Assembly (NCBI GenBank): GCA_016717115.1
Contig: JADKGE010000003.1
Span: 372,001 to 436,000, forward strand
Direction of reading: 5' to 3'
Length of the DNA: 64,000 nt
Source of the DNA: Actinomycetota bacterium
GTDB lineage: Bacteria > Actinomycetota > Actinomycetes > S36-B12
In this document: positions 26,885-36,457 of the stretch, in pieces
How the letters are laid out: each line of letters starts with the position of its first letter
How positions within the stretch are numbered: the stretch's first letter is position 1
Translations under genes and position numbers: made by a program
The notes under the pieces: model-generated
What the model saw: the letters and a program-made list of their open reading frames with translations, nothing else
The model's database searches: none
Told to the model about the DNA's origin: nothing

Positions 26885-27322
26885 GTGAGTAGCACCGGTT
26901 CGCGTCCGCGTGCCACCGCGGGATCCGGTCGTGCATCGTTCACGGGCCGAGCGCTCGTTCTGGCCCTCGTGACCGCCACGTTGATGGTCACGTTGGCCGT
27001 GCCCGTGCGCTCGTGGTTCGCGCAGCGCGCGGAGATCGCCGGGCTGCGCGCCGACGTCCAGTCGGCACGCGAGCGGGTGAGCGGGCTGGAGATCCAGCAG
27101 CAGCGGTGGGAGGACCCCGCCTTCGTCGCCGCCGAGGCGAGGCGACGTCTGCACTTCGTCCTCCCAGGCGAGGTCGGCTACGTGACCCTCGGCTCGGGCG
27201 CCGCGGCCGCCGCGGTGGCCAGTGAGCAGAGCACGCCGGCGCCGTGGTTCTCCACGCTGTGGGGGGCGCTCCAGGAGGCCGATGACCATGCCGCCAGCAC
27301 CAGCCGTGCCGCCGTCGGCTGA
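26885..27322 (+). CDS. FtsB/DivIC-like septum formation initiator
   Basis: This small bitopic division protein has 145 residues. A basic Ser/Arg-rich head of about 22 residues is followed by one transmembrane helix (ALVLALVTATLMVTLAVPV). An extracytoplasmic coiled coil follows (AEIAGLRADVQSARERVSGL), then DPAFVAAEARRRLHFVLPGE, the conserved FtsB tail motif. It presumably joins the FtsQ-FtsL complex. It starts at GTG 26885, 6 nt after CACGAT, so it may have its own leaderless promoter. It overlaps the DUF501 gene. Confidence 0.85.
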   Translation: MSSTGSRPRATAGSGRASFTGRALVLALVTATLMVTLAVPVRSWFAQRAEIAGLRADVQSARERVSGLEIQQQRWEDPAFVAAEARRRLHFVLPGEVGYVTLGSGAAAAAVASEQSTPAPWFSTLWGALQEADDHAASTSRAAVG

Positions 27323-27815
27323 GGGCCTGAGCGCTGTCGACGCTGCCTCGATCAGGCGACAGCTCGGGCGTGAACCCCGAGGGGTAGTGCGCGTCGCGCA
27401 CCGCTGCCCATGCGGGCAGCCCGACGTCGTGATGACCCGCCCGCGGCTGCCCGACGGAACACCCTTCCCGACCCTGTACTACCTCACCTGCCCGCGAGCC
27501 GCGTCCGCGATCGGAACGCTGGAGAGCAGCGGCCTCATGCGTGACATGGAGGAGCGGCTGGCGCACGACCCTTCCCTCGCCGAGCGGTACCGGCTCGCAC
27601 ACGACGCCTATGTCGGCGAGCGCGACGGGATCGAGCCGGTCGTCGAGATCGAAGGAATCAGTGCGGGGGGGATGCCCCGGCGGGTCAAGTGCCTGCACGT
27701 GCTGGTCGCGCACTCCCTGGCGACAGGACCGGGGGTCAACCCCCTCGGCGATGAGGCGCTCGACGCGCTCGGGCCATGGTGGTCGTCCGGTAGCTGCGCC
27801 GGGGACACGGCATGA
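27282..27815 (+). CDS. DUF501 protein
   Basis: ATG 27282, preceded by CAGGAGG and inside the end of the ftsB-like gene, gives 177 residues. The DUF501 signature is clear: VAHRCPCGQPDVVMTRPRL, FPTLYYLTCPR, VKCLHVLVAHSLATG and NPLGDEALDAL. Cys and His residues (CPCG, TCP, KCLH) may bind metal. The function is unknown, but its position between ftsB and ppx is strongly conserved in actinobacteria. It overlaps ppx by ATGA. Confidence 0.88.
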   Translation: MTMPPAPAVPPSAEGLSAVDAASIRRQLGREPRGVVRVAHRCPCGQPDVVMTRPRLPDGTPFPTLYYLTCPRAASAIGTLESSGLMRDMEERLAHDPSLAERYRLAHDAYVGERDGIEPVVEIEGISAGGMPRRVKCLHVLVAHSLATGPGVNPLGDEALDALGPWWSSGSCAGDTA

Positions 27816-28741
27816 CGCCTGGGGTCGTGGCGGCGATCGACTGCGGTACCAATGCGGTGCGGCTGCTCGTGGCCGAGGTCTCTGCCGAGGGCACGCTCAC
27901 CGAGCGGGCCCGGCTCATGCGCATCGTCCGCCTGGGGGAGGGCGTCGACCGGACCGGGGAGTTCTCGCCGGCCGCGCTCTCACGCACGTTCGCGGCTCTC
28001 GACGAGTACGCCGACGTGCTGGCCGGACTGGCTGCGACTCGGATCCGATTCGTCGCTACGTCCGCGACGCGGGACGTCACGAACCGGGCTGACTTCACGG
28101 CCGGCGTCGTGGCTCGCCTGGGCGTCGCTCCCGAGGTGATCACCGGCACCGAGGAGGCGGAGCTGTCGTTCAGCGGCGCCCTGCTGGGGTTGCCCCCGGG
28201 CCGGGCCGCCCTGCCCGCCCTGGTCGTGGACATCGGTGGGGGCTCGACGGAGTTCGTGCTGGGCCGCACGGAACCCGAGTACACGGCCAGCGTCGACATC
28301 GGCTGCGTGCGCATGACCGAACGGCACCTGGTCTCCGATCCGCCGACACCGTCGGAGATCCGGGACACCCAGGCGGACATCGACAGGGCAGTGGCGCACG
28401 TGGCCGAAGTCGTGCCGGTCGCCAAGGCCCGCTCCCTCGTGGGACTCGCGGGGACGGTCACCACGATCTCGGCGATGGCGATGGGCCTGGACCGCTACGA
28501 CGCCGACATCCTCCACGGCAGCGTGATCACCTCGACCGAGGTCGGCGACGTCACCGACCGACTCCTCGAGATGACGCGGGCGCAACGAGCCGCCCTGCCG
28601 TTCATGCACCCGGGGCGGGTCGATGTGATCGGCGGAGGGGCGATGATCCTGCGGGCCGTCGTCGAGGCCGGAGGCTTCGGCTCAGTCGTGGTGTCGGAGA
28701 CCGACATTCTCGATGGCATCGTTTACAGCCTGAGCCAATAA
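27812..28741 (+). CDS. ppx: Exopolyphosphatase / pppGpp phosphohydrolase family
   Basis: The 309-residue Ppx/GppA-family protein has the actin-like ATPase phosphate loops AIDCGTNAVRLLVAEV and VVDIGGGSTEFVLG, and LVGLAGTVTTISAMAM. It is the short form lacking the C-terminal HD-like domain, as in mycobacterial Ppx1. The substrate may be polyphosphate or (p)ppGpp; sequence does not decide. It ends the eno cluster, 86 bp before the lacI-type regulator. Confidence 0.9.
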   Translation: MTPGVVAAIDCGTNAVRLLVAEVSAEGTLTERARLMRIVRLGEGVDRTGEFSPAALSRTFAALDEYADVLAGLAATRIRFVATSATRDVTNRADFTAGVVARLGVAPEVITGTEEAELSFSGALLGLPPGRAALPALVVDIGGGSTEFVLGRTEPEYTASVDIGCVRMTERHLVSDPPTPSEIRDTQADIDRAVAHVAEVVPVAKARSLVGLAGTVTTISAMAMGLDRYDADILHGSVITSTEVGDVTDRLLEMTRAQRAALPFMHPGRVDVIGGGAMILRAVVEAGGFGSVVVSETDILDGIVYSLSQ

Positions 28742-28767
28742 CCACCCGATTTGTCGCTGCAACCTTT

Positions 28768-28823
28768 CATGTAACCGCTTGTGTCCGGGGTCCCGCTCTC
28801 CCTACACTCGGGGGTCAGGAGGA
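28768..28823 (+). promoter_or_regulatory. Promoter and partial operator of the LacI-type regulator gene
   Basis: TTGTGT (28779-28784) and TACACT (28803-28808) are 18 bp apart and fit -35 and -10 boxes. CATGTAACC (28768-28776) directly upstream matches one half of the 19-bp operator at 32674-32692. AGGAGGA (28817-28823) is a strong ribosome site for GTG 28828. Weak autoregulation is plausible. Confidence 0.5.
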
Positions 28824-28827
28824 AGTC

Positions 28828-29838
28828 GTGGCCATCACCATCAAGGATGTCGCTGACGCCGCGGGGGTCTCGACGGCGACGGTTTCTCGGGCGCTTCGTG
28901 GCCTGCCGAACGTCGATTCCCTCACCCGCGAGCGCATCCAGAAGATCGCGACCGACCTCGACTACGTCATCTCGCCGAGCGCGTCACGGCTCGCGAGCGG
29001 GCGCACCGGCAGCATCGCCGTCATCACGCCCTACATCGCTCGATGGTTCTTCAGCACCGTGCTCTCCGGCGTGGAGTCGGTCCTCCAGAACGCCGGGATG
29101 GACCTGCTGCTGATGAGCGTGAGCACGCCCGACGGCCAGCACCGGCTGCCACCGGCGCCCCGGCTGCGCCGCCGCGTCGACGGGGTCCTGGTCATCGCCC
29201 TGCCACCTCAGGATGCCCAGCTCCACGAGGTTCTCGGGCTGCACATGCCCACCAGCCTGATCGGCCTGACGATGCCCGACGTGCCGAGTGTCACCATCGA
29301 CGACGTGCTGGCCGGCCAGATCGCGACCCAGCACCTGATCAACCTCGGGCACGAGCGCATCGGCGTCATCAACGGTGCGCCGATCATCTCCCCGTACACG
29401 GCGGAGAACGACCGCTTCCGCGGCTTCGGGATGGCGATGAAGGATGCCGGGCTGCCCATCGATCCCATGCTCGAGGCATACGGGTACTTCACGATCGCAG
29501 GTGGGGAGCAGGCCATGACCGCGCTGCTCACCCAGAAGAACCCCCCCTCTGCGGTCTTCGCGATGTCGGACGAGATGGCCTTCGGCGCCATGAAGGCGAT
29601 GCGCAGCCACGGCCTCCAGCCCGGGAAGGACATCTCCCTCATCGGAATCGACGGGCACGACATGTCCGAGTTCCTCGACCTCACCACCGTCGTGCAACCC
29701 GTGCAGGACCTCGGGCGCATCGCGGCGGAGGCCCTCGTACTGCAGTTGCGCACGTCCGGCGGTGAGGTGGCGGCGGATTCCATCCGGCTGCCGACGCAGT
29801 TGATCGTTCGAGGCTCGACCGCGCCCTTCAAGGCCTGA
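28828..29838 (+). CDS. LacI-family transcriptional regulator of the glucoside locus
   Basis: The 336-residue protein has the LacI helix-turn-helix and hinge at its N-terminus (ITIKDVADAAGVSTATVSRA, then LASGRTGSIAVI). A periplasmic-binding-protein-like sensor domain follows (TIDDVLAGQIATQHLINLGH, AVFAMSDEMAFGAM). It sits 4 bp before the GH13 gene and next to an ABC sugar importer. A palindromic LacI-type site lies in the transporter promoter, so it probably represses the locus until a glucoside or its product binds. Confidence 0.9.
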   Translation: MAITIKDVADAAGVSTATVSRALRGLPNVDSLTRERIQKIATDLDYVISPSASRLASGRTGSIAVITPYIARWFFSTVLSGVESVLQNAGMDLLLMSVSTPDGQHRLPPAPRLRRRVDGVLVIALPPQDAQLHEVLGLHMPTSLIGLTMPDVPSVTIDDVLAGQIATQHLINLGHERIGVINGAPIISPYTAENDRFRGFGMAMKDAGLPIDPMLEAYGYFTIAGGEQAMTALLTQKNPPSAVFAMSDEMAFGAMKAMRSHGLQPGKDISLIGIDGHDMSEFLDLTTVVQPVQDLGRIAAEALVLQLRTSGGEVAADSIRLPTQLIVRGSTAPFKA

Positions 29839-29842
29839 GCCG

Positions 29843-31483
29843 ATGGCGACGCCGTGGTGGACCCGGGCGGCGATCTATCAGGTCTACCCGAGGTCGTTCC
29901 GCGACCTCAACGGCGATGGAACCGGTGACCTGAGGGGCATCGTCAGCGAGCTGCCGTACATCGCCGCCCTGGGCGTCGACGCCGTCTGGCTGTCGCCGTT
30001 CTACCCGTCACCGCAGCGCGACTCCGGGTACGACGTGGCCGACCCTCGGGCCGTCGACCCCATCTACGGAACCATCGAGGACGCACGCGAGCTGATTGCG
30101 CAGGCGCATGCGCGCGCGCTCAGGGTCATCGTCGACGTCGTTCCCAACCACTCCTCCAGCGAGCGGGCGTGGTTCCAGGAGGCCCTGCGATCCGAGCCGG
30201 GCAGCCCCGAGCGGGCCCGCTACCACTTCCTCGACGGAAGGGGACTCGCCGGCGATCAGCCGCCCACCAACTGGACCAGCTGGTTCGGCGGAGGCGCCTG
30301 GACGCGCGTCGTCGAGCTCGACGGGCGTCCGGGGCAGTGGTACCTGCACACCTTCGACGAGTCGCAGCCCGATCTGAACTGGTCGAATCCGGAGGTCCGC
30401 GCCGACGGTCTGGAGACGTTGCGCTTCTGGCTCGACATGGGTGCCGACGGATTCCGCGTCGACGTGGCCCTCGGGCTGGCCAAGGACATGTCGTATCCGG
30501 ACATCGACGATCCGGAGAGCCTGACGCTGGCCATGCGCATGGATCTGGACGACGGGTCCGTCGATGCCATGAACCGCAGGCGCAAGGTCGCCAATTCTGC
30601 GGTGCTCGACCGGGACGAGGTGCAGGACGTCTACCGCGAGTGGCGACAGGTCATGGACGAGTACGACGGGGATCGCATGGCGGTGGCCGAGGCGTGGGTG
30701 CCGCCGGAGCGAGCGGCGCGATACGTGGCGCCGGACACGCTGCACCAGATCTTCAACTTCGACTTCATGGCAGCGCCATGGGACGCCGTCCGCGTGCGCG
30801 GCGTGATCGAGAAGACGATGGCCAGCCTGTCCTACGTCGGGGCGCCGCCCACATGGGCCCTGTCGAATCACGACACCCCTCGCGTGGTCTCGCGGCTGGG
30901 CGGTGGGCCCCTTGGGCTGCGTCGTGCGCGGGCCATGGCACTCATCGCCCACGCCCTGCCCGGCGCCGTGTACGTCTACCAAGGCGAAGAGTTGGGCCTA
31001 TCGGACGCGCTGTTGCCGGACTCGGCCCGACAGGATCCGGTCTTCTTCCGGACCGGCGGTGCCCAGCTCGGCCGCGACGGCGCCCGCGTGCCGGTGCCCT
31101 GGTCGGGAAGCGAGCCGCCATACGGCTTCAGCGACGGGTCGCTGCCCACCTGGCTGCCCCAGCCGACTGACTGGGCCGCGTTCACCGTGGAGGGCGAGAT
31201 CGCCGACCCGAACAGCGCGCTCCATCAGTACCGGGCCACGCTTCGCCTCCGAGCAGCGCACCCCGGACTCGTCGACCAGCAGGCCTTCGTCCTGCCGGAG
31301 GCCCCCGAGGGCGTTCTCGTGCTCGAACGAGGGGCGGGACTTCGCTGCGTGGTGAACTTCACGGACGAGGCGGTGACCAGCCCGGTGTCCGGACGGGTGC
31401 TGGTGGCCAGCGACGCATCGGTCATGGTTGAGGGCGACAGGGTCACCCTGCCGCCCTCAACCGGAGCCTGGCTCCAGACCTGA
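29843..31483 (+). CDS. GH13 alpha-glucosidase (oligo-1,6-glucosidase type)
   Basis: This cytoplasmic glycoside hydrolase of 546 residues has the GH13 regions: region I DVVPNHSS, region II GFRVDVA with the catalytic Asp, region III AVAEAW with the acid Glu, and region IV ALSNHDTPR. AIYQVYPRSFRDLNGDGTGD at the N-terminus and SGYDVADP are typical of alpha-glucosidases acting on short oligosaccharides. There is no signal peptide, so it hydrolyses imported maltose- or isomaltose-like sugars. It is co-transcribed with the LacI gene. Confidence 0.92.
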   Translation: MATPWWTRAAIYQVYPRSFRDLNGDGTGDLRGIVSELPYIAALGVDAVWLSPFYPSPQRDSGYDVADPRAVDPIYGTIEDARELIAQAHARALRVIVDVVPNHSSSERAWFQEALRSEPGSPERARYHFLDGRGLAGDQPPTNWTSWFGGGAWTRVVELDGRPGQWYLHTFDESQPDLNWSNPEVRADGLETLRFWLDMGADGFRVDVALGLAKDMSYPDIDDPESLTLAMRMDLDDGSVDAMNRRRKVANSAVLDRDEVQDVYREWRQVMDEYDGDRMAVAEAWVPPERAARYVAPDTLHQIFNFDFMAAPWDAVRVRGVIEKTMASLSYVGAPPTWALSNHDTPRVVSRLGGGPLGLRRARAMALIAHALPGAVYVYQGEELGLSDALLPDSARQDPVFFRTGGAQLGRDGARVPVPWSGSEPPYGFSDGSLPTWLPQPTDWAAFTVEGEIADPNSALHQYRATLRLRAAHPGLVDQQAFVLPEAPEGVLVLERGAGLRCVVNFTDEAVTSPVSGRVLVASDASVMVEGDRVTLPPSTGAWLQT

Positions 31484-31489
31484 TCCCCG

Positions 31490-32566
<1,077 letters not shown>

Positions 32567-32875
32567 GTCAGTAATCCCTTCACCGGCAGGAACGTGCCGG
32601 ACGATCCGAGTGGAAGTGGTGACGACACGGTAGCGGATGCGTCGCTCGCTGGCGTGGGCATCGCCCAAACGGCCATGTAACGGCGTTACATGGGTTCGCG
32701 AAGCCGCGGTATATCAAATTGTGATGGTTTGCAGGGGTCCATTTCATCGTCAGGGGTTGCGACCCCCCGCTCAAGGGGGAGAGGATGACAGCGTTTACGT
32801 CGTTCGGACACGATTCGAACGAGAACCATCCGTCGGGGACCCTCCCCGGCGATTCCGTGAGGGCAAGGAGATTCC
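32567..32875. other. 309-bp divergent control region of the glucoside transporter
   Basis: No gene is supported here. The region holds a LacI-type palindrome (32674-32692), an AT-rich patch with a -10-like TATATC (32710-32715), and then about 150 nt of untranslated leader before the binding-protein ATG. The leader contains a CCCCC/GGGGG stem near 32763-32782. The ribosome site GGAGAT lies near 32868. Confidence 0.5.
32674..32692. promoter_or_regulatory. 19-bp LacI-type operator overlapping the transporter -35 box
   Basis: CATGTAACGGCGTTACATG is a perfect 9+1+9 palindrome around a central base. It contains TTACAT (32686-32691), 18 bp upstream of TATATC (32710-32715), so a bound repressor would block the likely promoter of the binding-protein operon. 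A half-match occurs upstream of the lacI-type gene. Assignment to that regulator is inferred. Confidence 0.7.
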
Positions 32876-34315
32876 ATGACCGCATCCATGCGGCGCCGTG
32901 GGGCAGCGATCCTCGTCGGTGGTGTTGCAGCAAGCATGCTGCTCGCCGCCTGCGGCGGGTCCAGCACCACGAGCGAAAGCAGCAGCGCAGCTGCTCCTAG
33001 TGCAAGCACGGCGGCCAGCGTGGCCGCAAGCGCAGCCGCAAGTGCAAGTGGCGGCGCCGTAGCAGCCGGCTGTGAGGCGTACGCCGCATACGGTGGCAAC
33101 GAGGGCACGAAGGTGACCCTGTTCACGTCCGTTCTGCCCCCTGAGCAGCAGCGGTACGAGGATGCCTGGAAGCCCTTCGAGGACTGCACCGGCATCGACA
33201 TCGTGTACGAAGGAAGCGACCAGTTCGAGGCCCAGCTGCCCACCCGCATCGCCGGTGGCAACGCTCCCGACCTCGCCTGGATCCCGCAGCCTGGCCTTCT
33301 CGCCAAGCTTGTTCAGGCCGGTGGCCCGGTTGCCGCTCCCCAGGGAGTTGCCGACAACGTCGACAAGTACTTCAACCCGGCGTGGAAGACCTACGGCAGC
33401 GTCGACGGCACCTTCTACGCCGCTCCGAACAGCTCGAACATGAAGTCCTTCGTGTGGTACTCGCCGAAGAAGTTCGCCGAGTGGGGCATCACCGTGCCGA
33501 CCACGTGGGAAGAGATGTTCGCGGCTGCGGACACGATCGCTGCAGCAGGCGTCAAGCCGTTCTGCGGTGGCATCGAGTCCGGTGGAGCGACTGGCTGGCC
33601 GGCAACTGACTGGCTCGAGCAGATCGTGCTCCGCCAGTTCGGTGGCGACGTGTACGACCAGTGGGTCGCGCACACCGTCCTGTTCGACTCGCCCCAGATC
33701 AACCAGGCGATGGACACCCTCGCTGGCTGGATGAAGAACCCCGACTACGTCAACGGCGGATTCGGCAACGTCCAGACCATCGCGACCACGGCCTTCCAGG
33801 ATGCCGGCAAGCCGATCCTCGACGGCAAGTGCGCCATGCTCCAGCAGGCCTCGTTCTACGCGGCCCAGTGGGAGTCCTTCAAGCCGGGTGCAGTTGTTGC
33901 TGAGGACGGCGACGTGTTCGCCTTCTACCTGCCGCAGATCGATGAGGCAGTGGCAGCGAACCCGGTCGTCGGTGGCGGCGAGTTCACCACGGCGTTCTCC
34001 GATCGTCCCGAGGTCCAGGCCGTGCAGACGTACCTGTCCTCACCTGAGTACGCCACCGCACGGGCCGCACAGCCCGGTGGATGGGTGTCGGCCAACAACG
34101 CTGTCCCGCTGGACACGTACACCGACGCCATTGCCCAGCTCTCGGCCAAGTACCTGACCGACCCGGCTGGCGTGTTCCGCTTCGACGCTTCCGACCTGAT
34201 GCCCGCCGCCGTTGGCGCCGGTTCATTCTGGACGGGAATGACGGCGTGGATCGGCGAGGATGCACCGACCAAGGAGGTTCTTGCGAACATCGATGCGGCC
34301 TGGCCCGCGTCCTAG
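32876..34315 (+). CDS. Glucoside ABC transporter substrate-binding lipoprotein
   Basis: The 479-residue extracellular solute-binding protein (family 1, AglE-like) has a lipobox LLAAC at about residue 25, then a Ser/Ala-rich linker of about 35 residues, then the binding domain (KVTLFTSVLPPEQQRYEDAW, IAGGNAPDLAWIPQPGLL, WKTYGSVDGTFYAAPNSSNM). ATG 32876 follows AAGGAGATTCC. Nearby permeases and glucosidases indicate alpha- and/or beta-glucosides as ligands. A stem-loop after the gene may keep its mRNA more abundant than the permease mRNA. Confidence 0.9.
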   Translation: MTASMRRRGAAILVGGVAASMLLAACGGSSTTSESSSAAAPSASTAASVAASAAASASGGAVAAGCEAYAAYGGNEGTKVTLFTSVLPPEQQRYEDAWKPFEDCTGIDIVYEGSDQFEAQLPTRIAGGNAPDLAWIPQPGLLAKLVQAGGPVAAPQGVADNVDKYFNPAWKTYGSVDGTFYAAPNSSNMKSFVWYSPKKFAEWGITVPTTWEEMFAAADTIAAAGVKPFCGGIESGGATGWPATDWLEQIVLRQFGGDVYDQWVAHTVLFDSPQINQAMDTLAGWMKNPDYVNGGFGNVQTIATTAFQDAGKPILDGKCAMLQQASFYAAQWESFKPGAVVAEDGDVFAFYLPQIDEAVAANPVVGGGEFTTAFSDRPEVQAVQTYLSSPEYATARAAQPGGWVSANNAVPLDTYTDAIAQLSAKYLTDPAGVFRFDASDLMPAAVGAGSFWTGMTAWIGEDAPTKEVLANIDAAWPAS

Positions 34316-34353
34316 TTCGACGAACTCCGGTTAGTTAGAACGAATGACTGAGC

Positions 34354-34394
34354 GCCGGGGCCCGAAGGGTGTAGACTCGTCTTCGGGTCCCGGC
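34354..34394 (+). terminator. Intercistronic stem-loop between binding protein and permeases
   Basis: GCCGGGGCCCGAAG (34354-34367) pairs with CTTCGGGTCCCGGC (34381-34394), 14 bp with one G-U pair and a 13-nt loop. There is no U-tract. Such hairpins in sugar-importer operons often act as partial terminators or protect upstream mRNA, giving excess binding protein. Confidence 0.6.
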
Positions 34395-34471
34395 CTCAGC
34401 ATGTCGGGCCACTAGCACCACCCAGCACGCGTACCGCCCCCTCGGGGGGCGATGAGACACGAGGAGGATCG

Positions 34472-35452
34472 GTGGAGGAGTTCACCTCCGGGCTTACCAA
34501 GATCGGCACCGGACTGGCTGCGGTCGCGATCTTCCTGGGATTGCTGCTGATCATCTTCTTCGTGGGCGCCAGGGCCAAGGGCAAGCTGCAGTTCCCCGCA
34601 GCCATGATCGTGTTCCTCGGGCCGGCCGTGGTCCTTCTGGCTTACGGACTCATCGCGCCGGCCTTCCTGACCACCGTCGGCAGCTTCCAGAACGCCACGG
34701 GCCAGGACTTCGTCGGCTGGGCCAACTACTCGTGGATCTTCACGACCGAGTCGAACCGCAAGGTCCTGCTGAACACCGCCGCATGGATTGTCATCGCGCC
34801 GCTGTTCTCCACCGGCATCGGGCTGATGCTGGCACTCCTGCTCGATCGCATGAAGCGCGAGTCGATCTCCAAGTCGCTGATCTTCATGCCGATGGCCATC
34901 TCCTTCGTCGGCGCCGGCATCATCTGGGGCCTGGTCTACGAGTACCGCGATCCCTCCGGCGTGCAGGTCGGCCTCATGAGCCAGATCGCGCAGTGGATCG
35001 GCATGGACGATCCGCCCAACTGGCTGCTGTGGCAGCCCTGGAACAACTTCTTCCTCATGGTCATCATGATCTGGATCCAGGTCGGCTTCGCCATGGTGGT
35101 GCTCTCAGCCGCGATCAAGGCGATTCCCGGCGATGTCGTGGAGGCGGCGGAACTCGACGGCGCGACCGGCTGGAAGCTCTTCAGCAGGGTGACCATCCCG
35201 ATGGTCCGCGGCACCCTGATCGTGGTGTTCACCACGATCATGATCGCGGTCCTGAAGATCTTCGACATCGTGCGCACGATGACCAACGGCAACTTCGGAA
35301 CTCAGGTCGTGGCGAACGAGATGTACGCCCAGGCCTTCGTGCAGTTCGACGTCGGTCGCGGTAGCGCGATGGCCGTCGTGCTGTTCGTCGCCGTCATCCC
35401 CCTGATCGCCTACAACGTCATGCAGCTGCGGAAGGAGCGCACGATCCGATGA
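34472..35452 (+). CDS. Sugar ABC transporter permease (AglF/MalF-like)
   Basis: The 326-residue inner-membrane protein starts at GTG 34472 after GAGGAGGATC. Hydrophobic helices are visible, for example LAAVAIFLGLLLIIFFVG, FPAAMIVFLGPAVVLLAYGL and FFLMVIMIWIQVGFAMVVL. The EAA loop that contacts the ATPase is DVVEAAELDGATGWKLFSRV. It overlaps the second permease gene by ATGA, and the two form the transmembrane heterodimer. Confidence 0.93.
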   Translation: MEEFTSGLTKIGTGLAAVAIFLGLLLIIFFVGARAKGKLQFPAAMIVFLGPAVVLLAYGLIAPAFLTTVGSFQNATGQDFVGWANYSWIFTTESNRKVLLNTAAWIVIAPLFSTGIGLMLALLLDRMKRESISKSLIFMPMAISFVGAGIIWGLVYEYRDPSGVQVGLMSQIAQWIGMDDPPNWLLWQPWNNFFLMVIMIWIQVGFAMVVLSAAIKAIPGDVVEAAELDGATGWKLFSRVTIPMVRGTLIVVFTTIMIAVLKIFDIVRTMTNGNFGTQVVANEMYAQAFVQFDVGRGSAMAVVLFVAVIPLIAYNVMQLRKERTIR

Positions 35453-36438
35453 GCGTCGAAGCGCACGAGATCATCCCCATCCCGCAGCCTGACATCGTGG
35501 GCAAGGAGGAGTCGATCCCCGAGGCGGCGCGGCGCAAGCTGAGCAGCCCTTGGGCAAGCGGCCTGGTCATCCTCATCACGATCCTGTGGACCATCCCGAC
35601 CTTCGGCCTCCTCGTCACGTCGCTGCGTCCGCCCGAGCAGGCGCAGAACTCGGGCTGGTGGACGATCTTCACCGATCCGACGATGACGCTGAACAACTAC
35701 AGCGAGGTGATCAGCGGCGGGTCCGTGATCCCCAACGGCATCGCGCCGTACTTCTTCAACTCGTTCGCCATCGCCATCCCGGCGGCCATCTTCCCCCTGG
35801 TCATCGCGTGCATGGCGGCCTACGCCATCGCCTGGATCCCCTTCAAGGGCTCCACCTTCGTCTTCTTCACCATCTTCGCCCTCCAGGTCATCCCCCTGCA
35901 GATGTCGCTGCTGCCGCTGCTGACCATGTTCAACAAGGGCTGGAGCATGGGGCCGATCACGGTGTTCCCCGATCTGAACAAGCCGGGCACCGAACAGTCG
36001 ATCTTCGTCGGCACCTACATCCCGTTGTGGGTCGCCCACACGATGTTCGCGCTGCCGCTGGCGATCTTCCTGCTGCACAACTTCATCAACCAGCTGCCGC
36101 GTGAGCTGTTCGAGGCGGCGCGCGTCGATGGCGCGAGCCACTTCCTCATCTTCCGCAAGCTCGTGCTGCCGCTCACCGTGCCGGCCATCGCCTCGTTCGC
36201 GATCTTCCAGTTCCTGTGGGTGTGGAACGACCTGCTCGTGGCGTTGACCTTCGCGGGAGGAACGCCAGACGTGGCTCCCATCACGGCCTACCTAGCGAAT
36301 ATCAAGGGCTCCTACGGGGCCCAGCTCCACCTCATCACCGCGGGTGCGTTCGTCGCGATCATCGTGCCGTTGATCGTGTTCTTCTCGCTGCAGAGGTTCT
36401 TCGTGCGCGGACTCCTCGCCGGTTCCGTCAAGGGCTAG
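35449..36438 (+). CDS. Sugar ABC transporter permease (AglG/MalG-like)
   Basis: This is the 329-residue partner permease. Transmembrane helices include GLVILITILWTIPTFGLLVT, AIFPLVIACMAAYAIAWI and IVPLIVFFSLQRFFV. The EAA loop is ELFEAARVDGASHFLIFRKL. It begins within the stop of the first permease gene and is followed after 19 bp by the GH1 gene, so import and hydrolysis are encoded together. Confidence 0.93.
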   Translation: MSVEAHEIIPIPQPDIVGKEESIPEAARRKLSSPWASGLVILITILWTIPTFGLLVTSLRPPEQAQNSGWWTIFTDPTMTLNNYSEVISGGSVIPNGIAPYFFNSFAIAIPAAIFPLVIACMAAYAIAWIPFKGSTFVFFTIFALQVIPLQMSLLPLLTMFNKGWSMGPITVFPDLNKPGTEQSIFVGTYIPLWVAHTMFALPLAIFLLHNFINQLPRELFEAARVDGASHFLIFRKLVLPLTVPAIASFAIFQFLWVWNDLLVALTFAGGTPDVAPITAYLANIKGSYGAQLHLITAGAFVAIIVPLIVFFSLQRFFVRGLLAGSVKG

Positions 36439-36457
36439 CCAACCAAAGGGAACACTC

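Noticed and set aside
32785..33000. A 71-codon frame in the leader of the sugar-binding protein gene
   Set aside because: It overlaps the signal peptide of the binding protein in another frame and encodes an Arg/His-rich product without homology. A GGGGGAGAGG sits close to its ATG, but this is part of a GC-rich stem.
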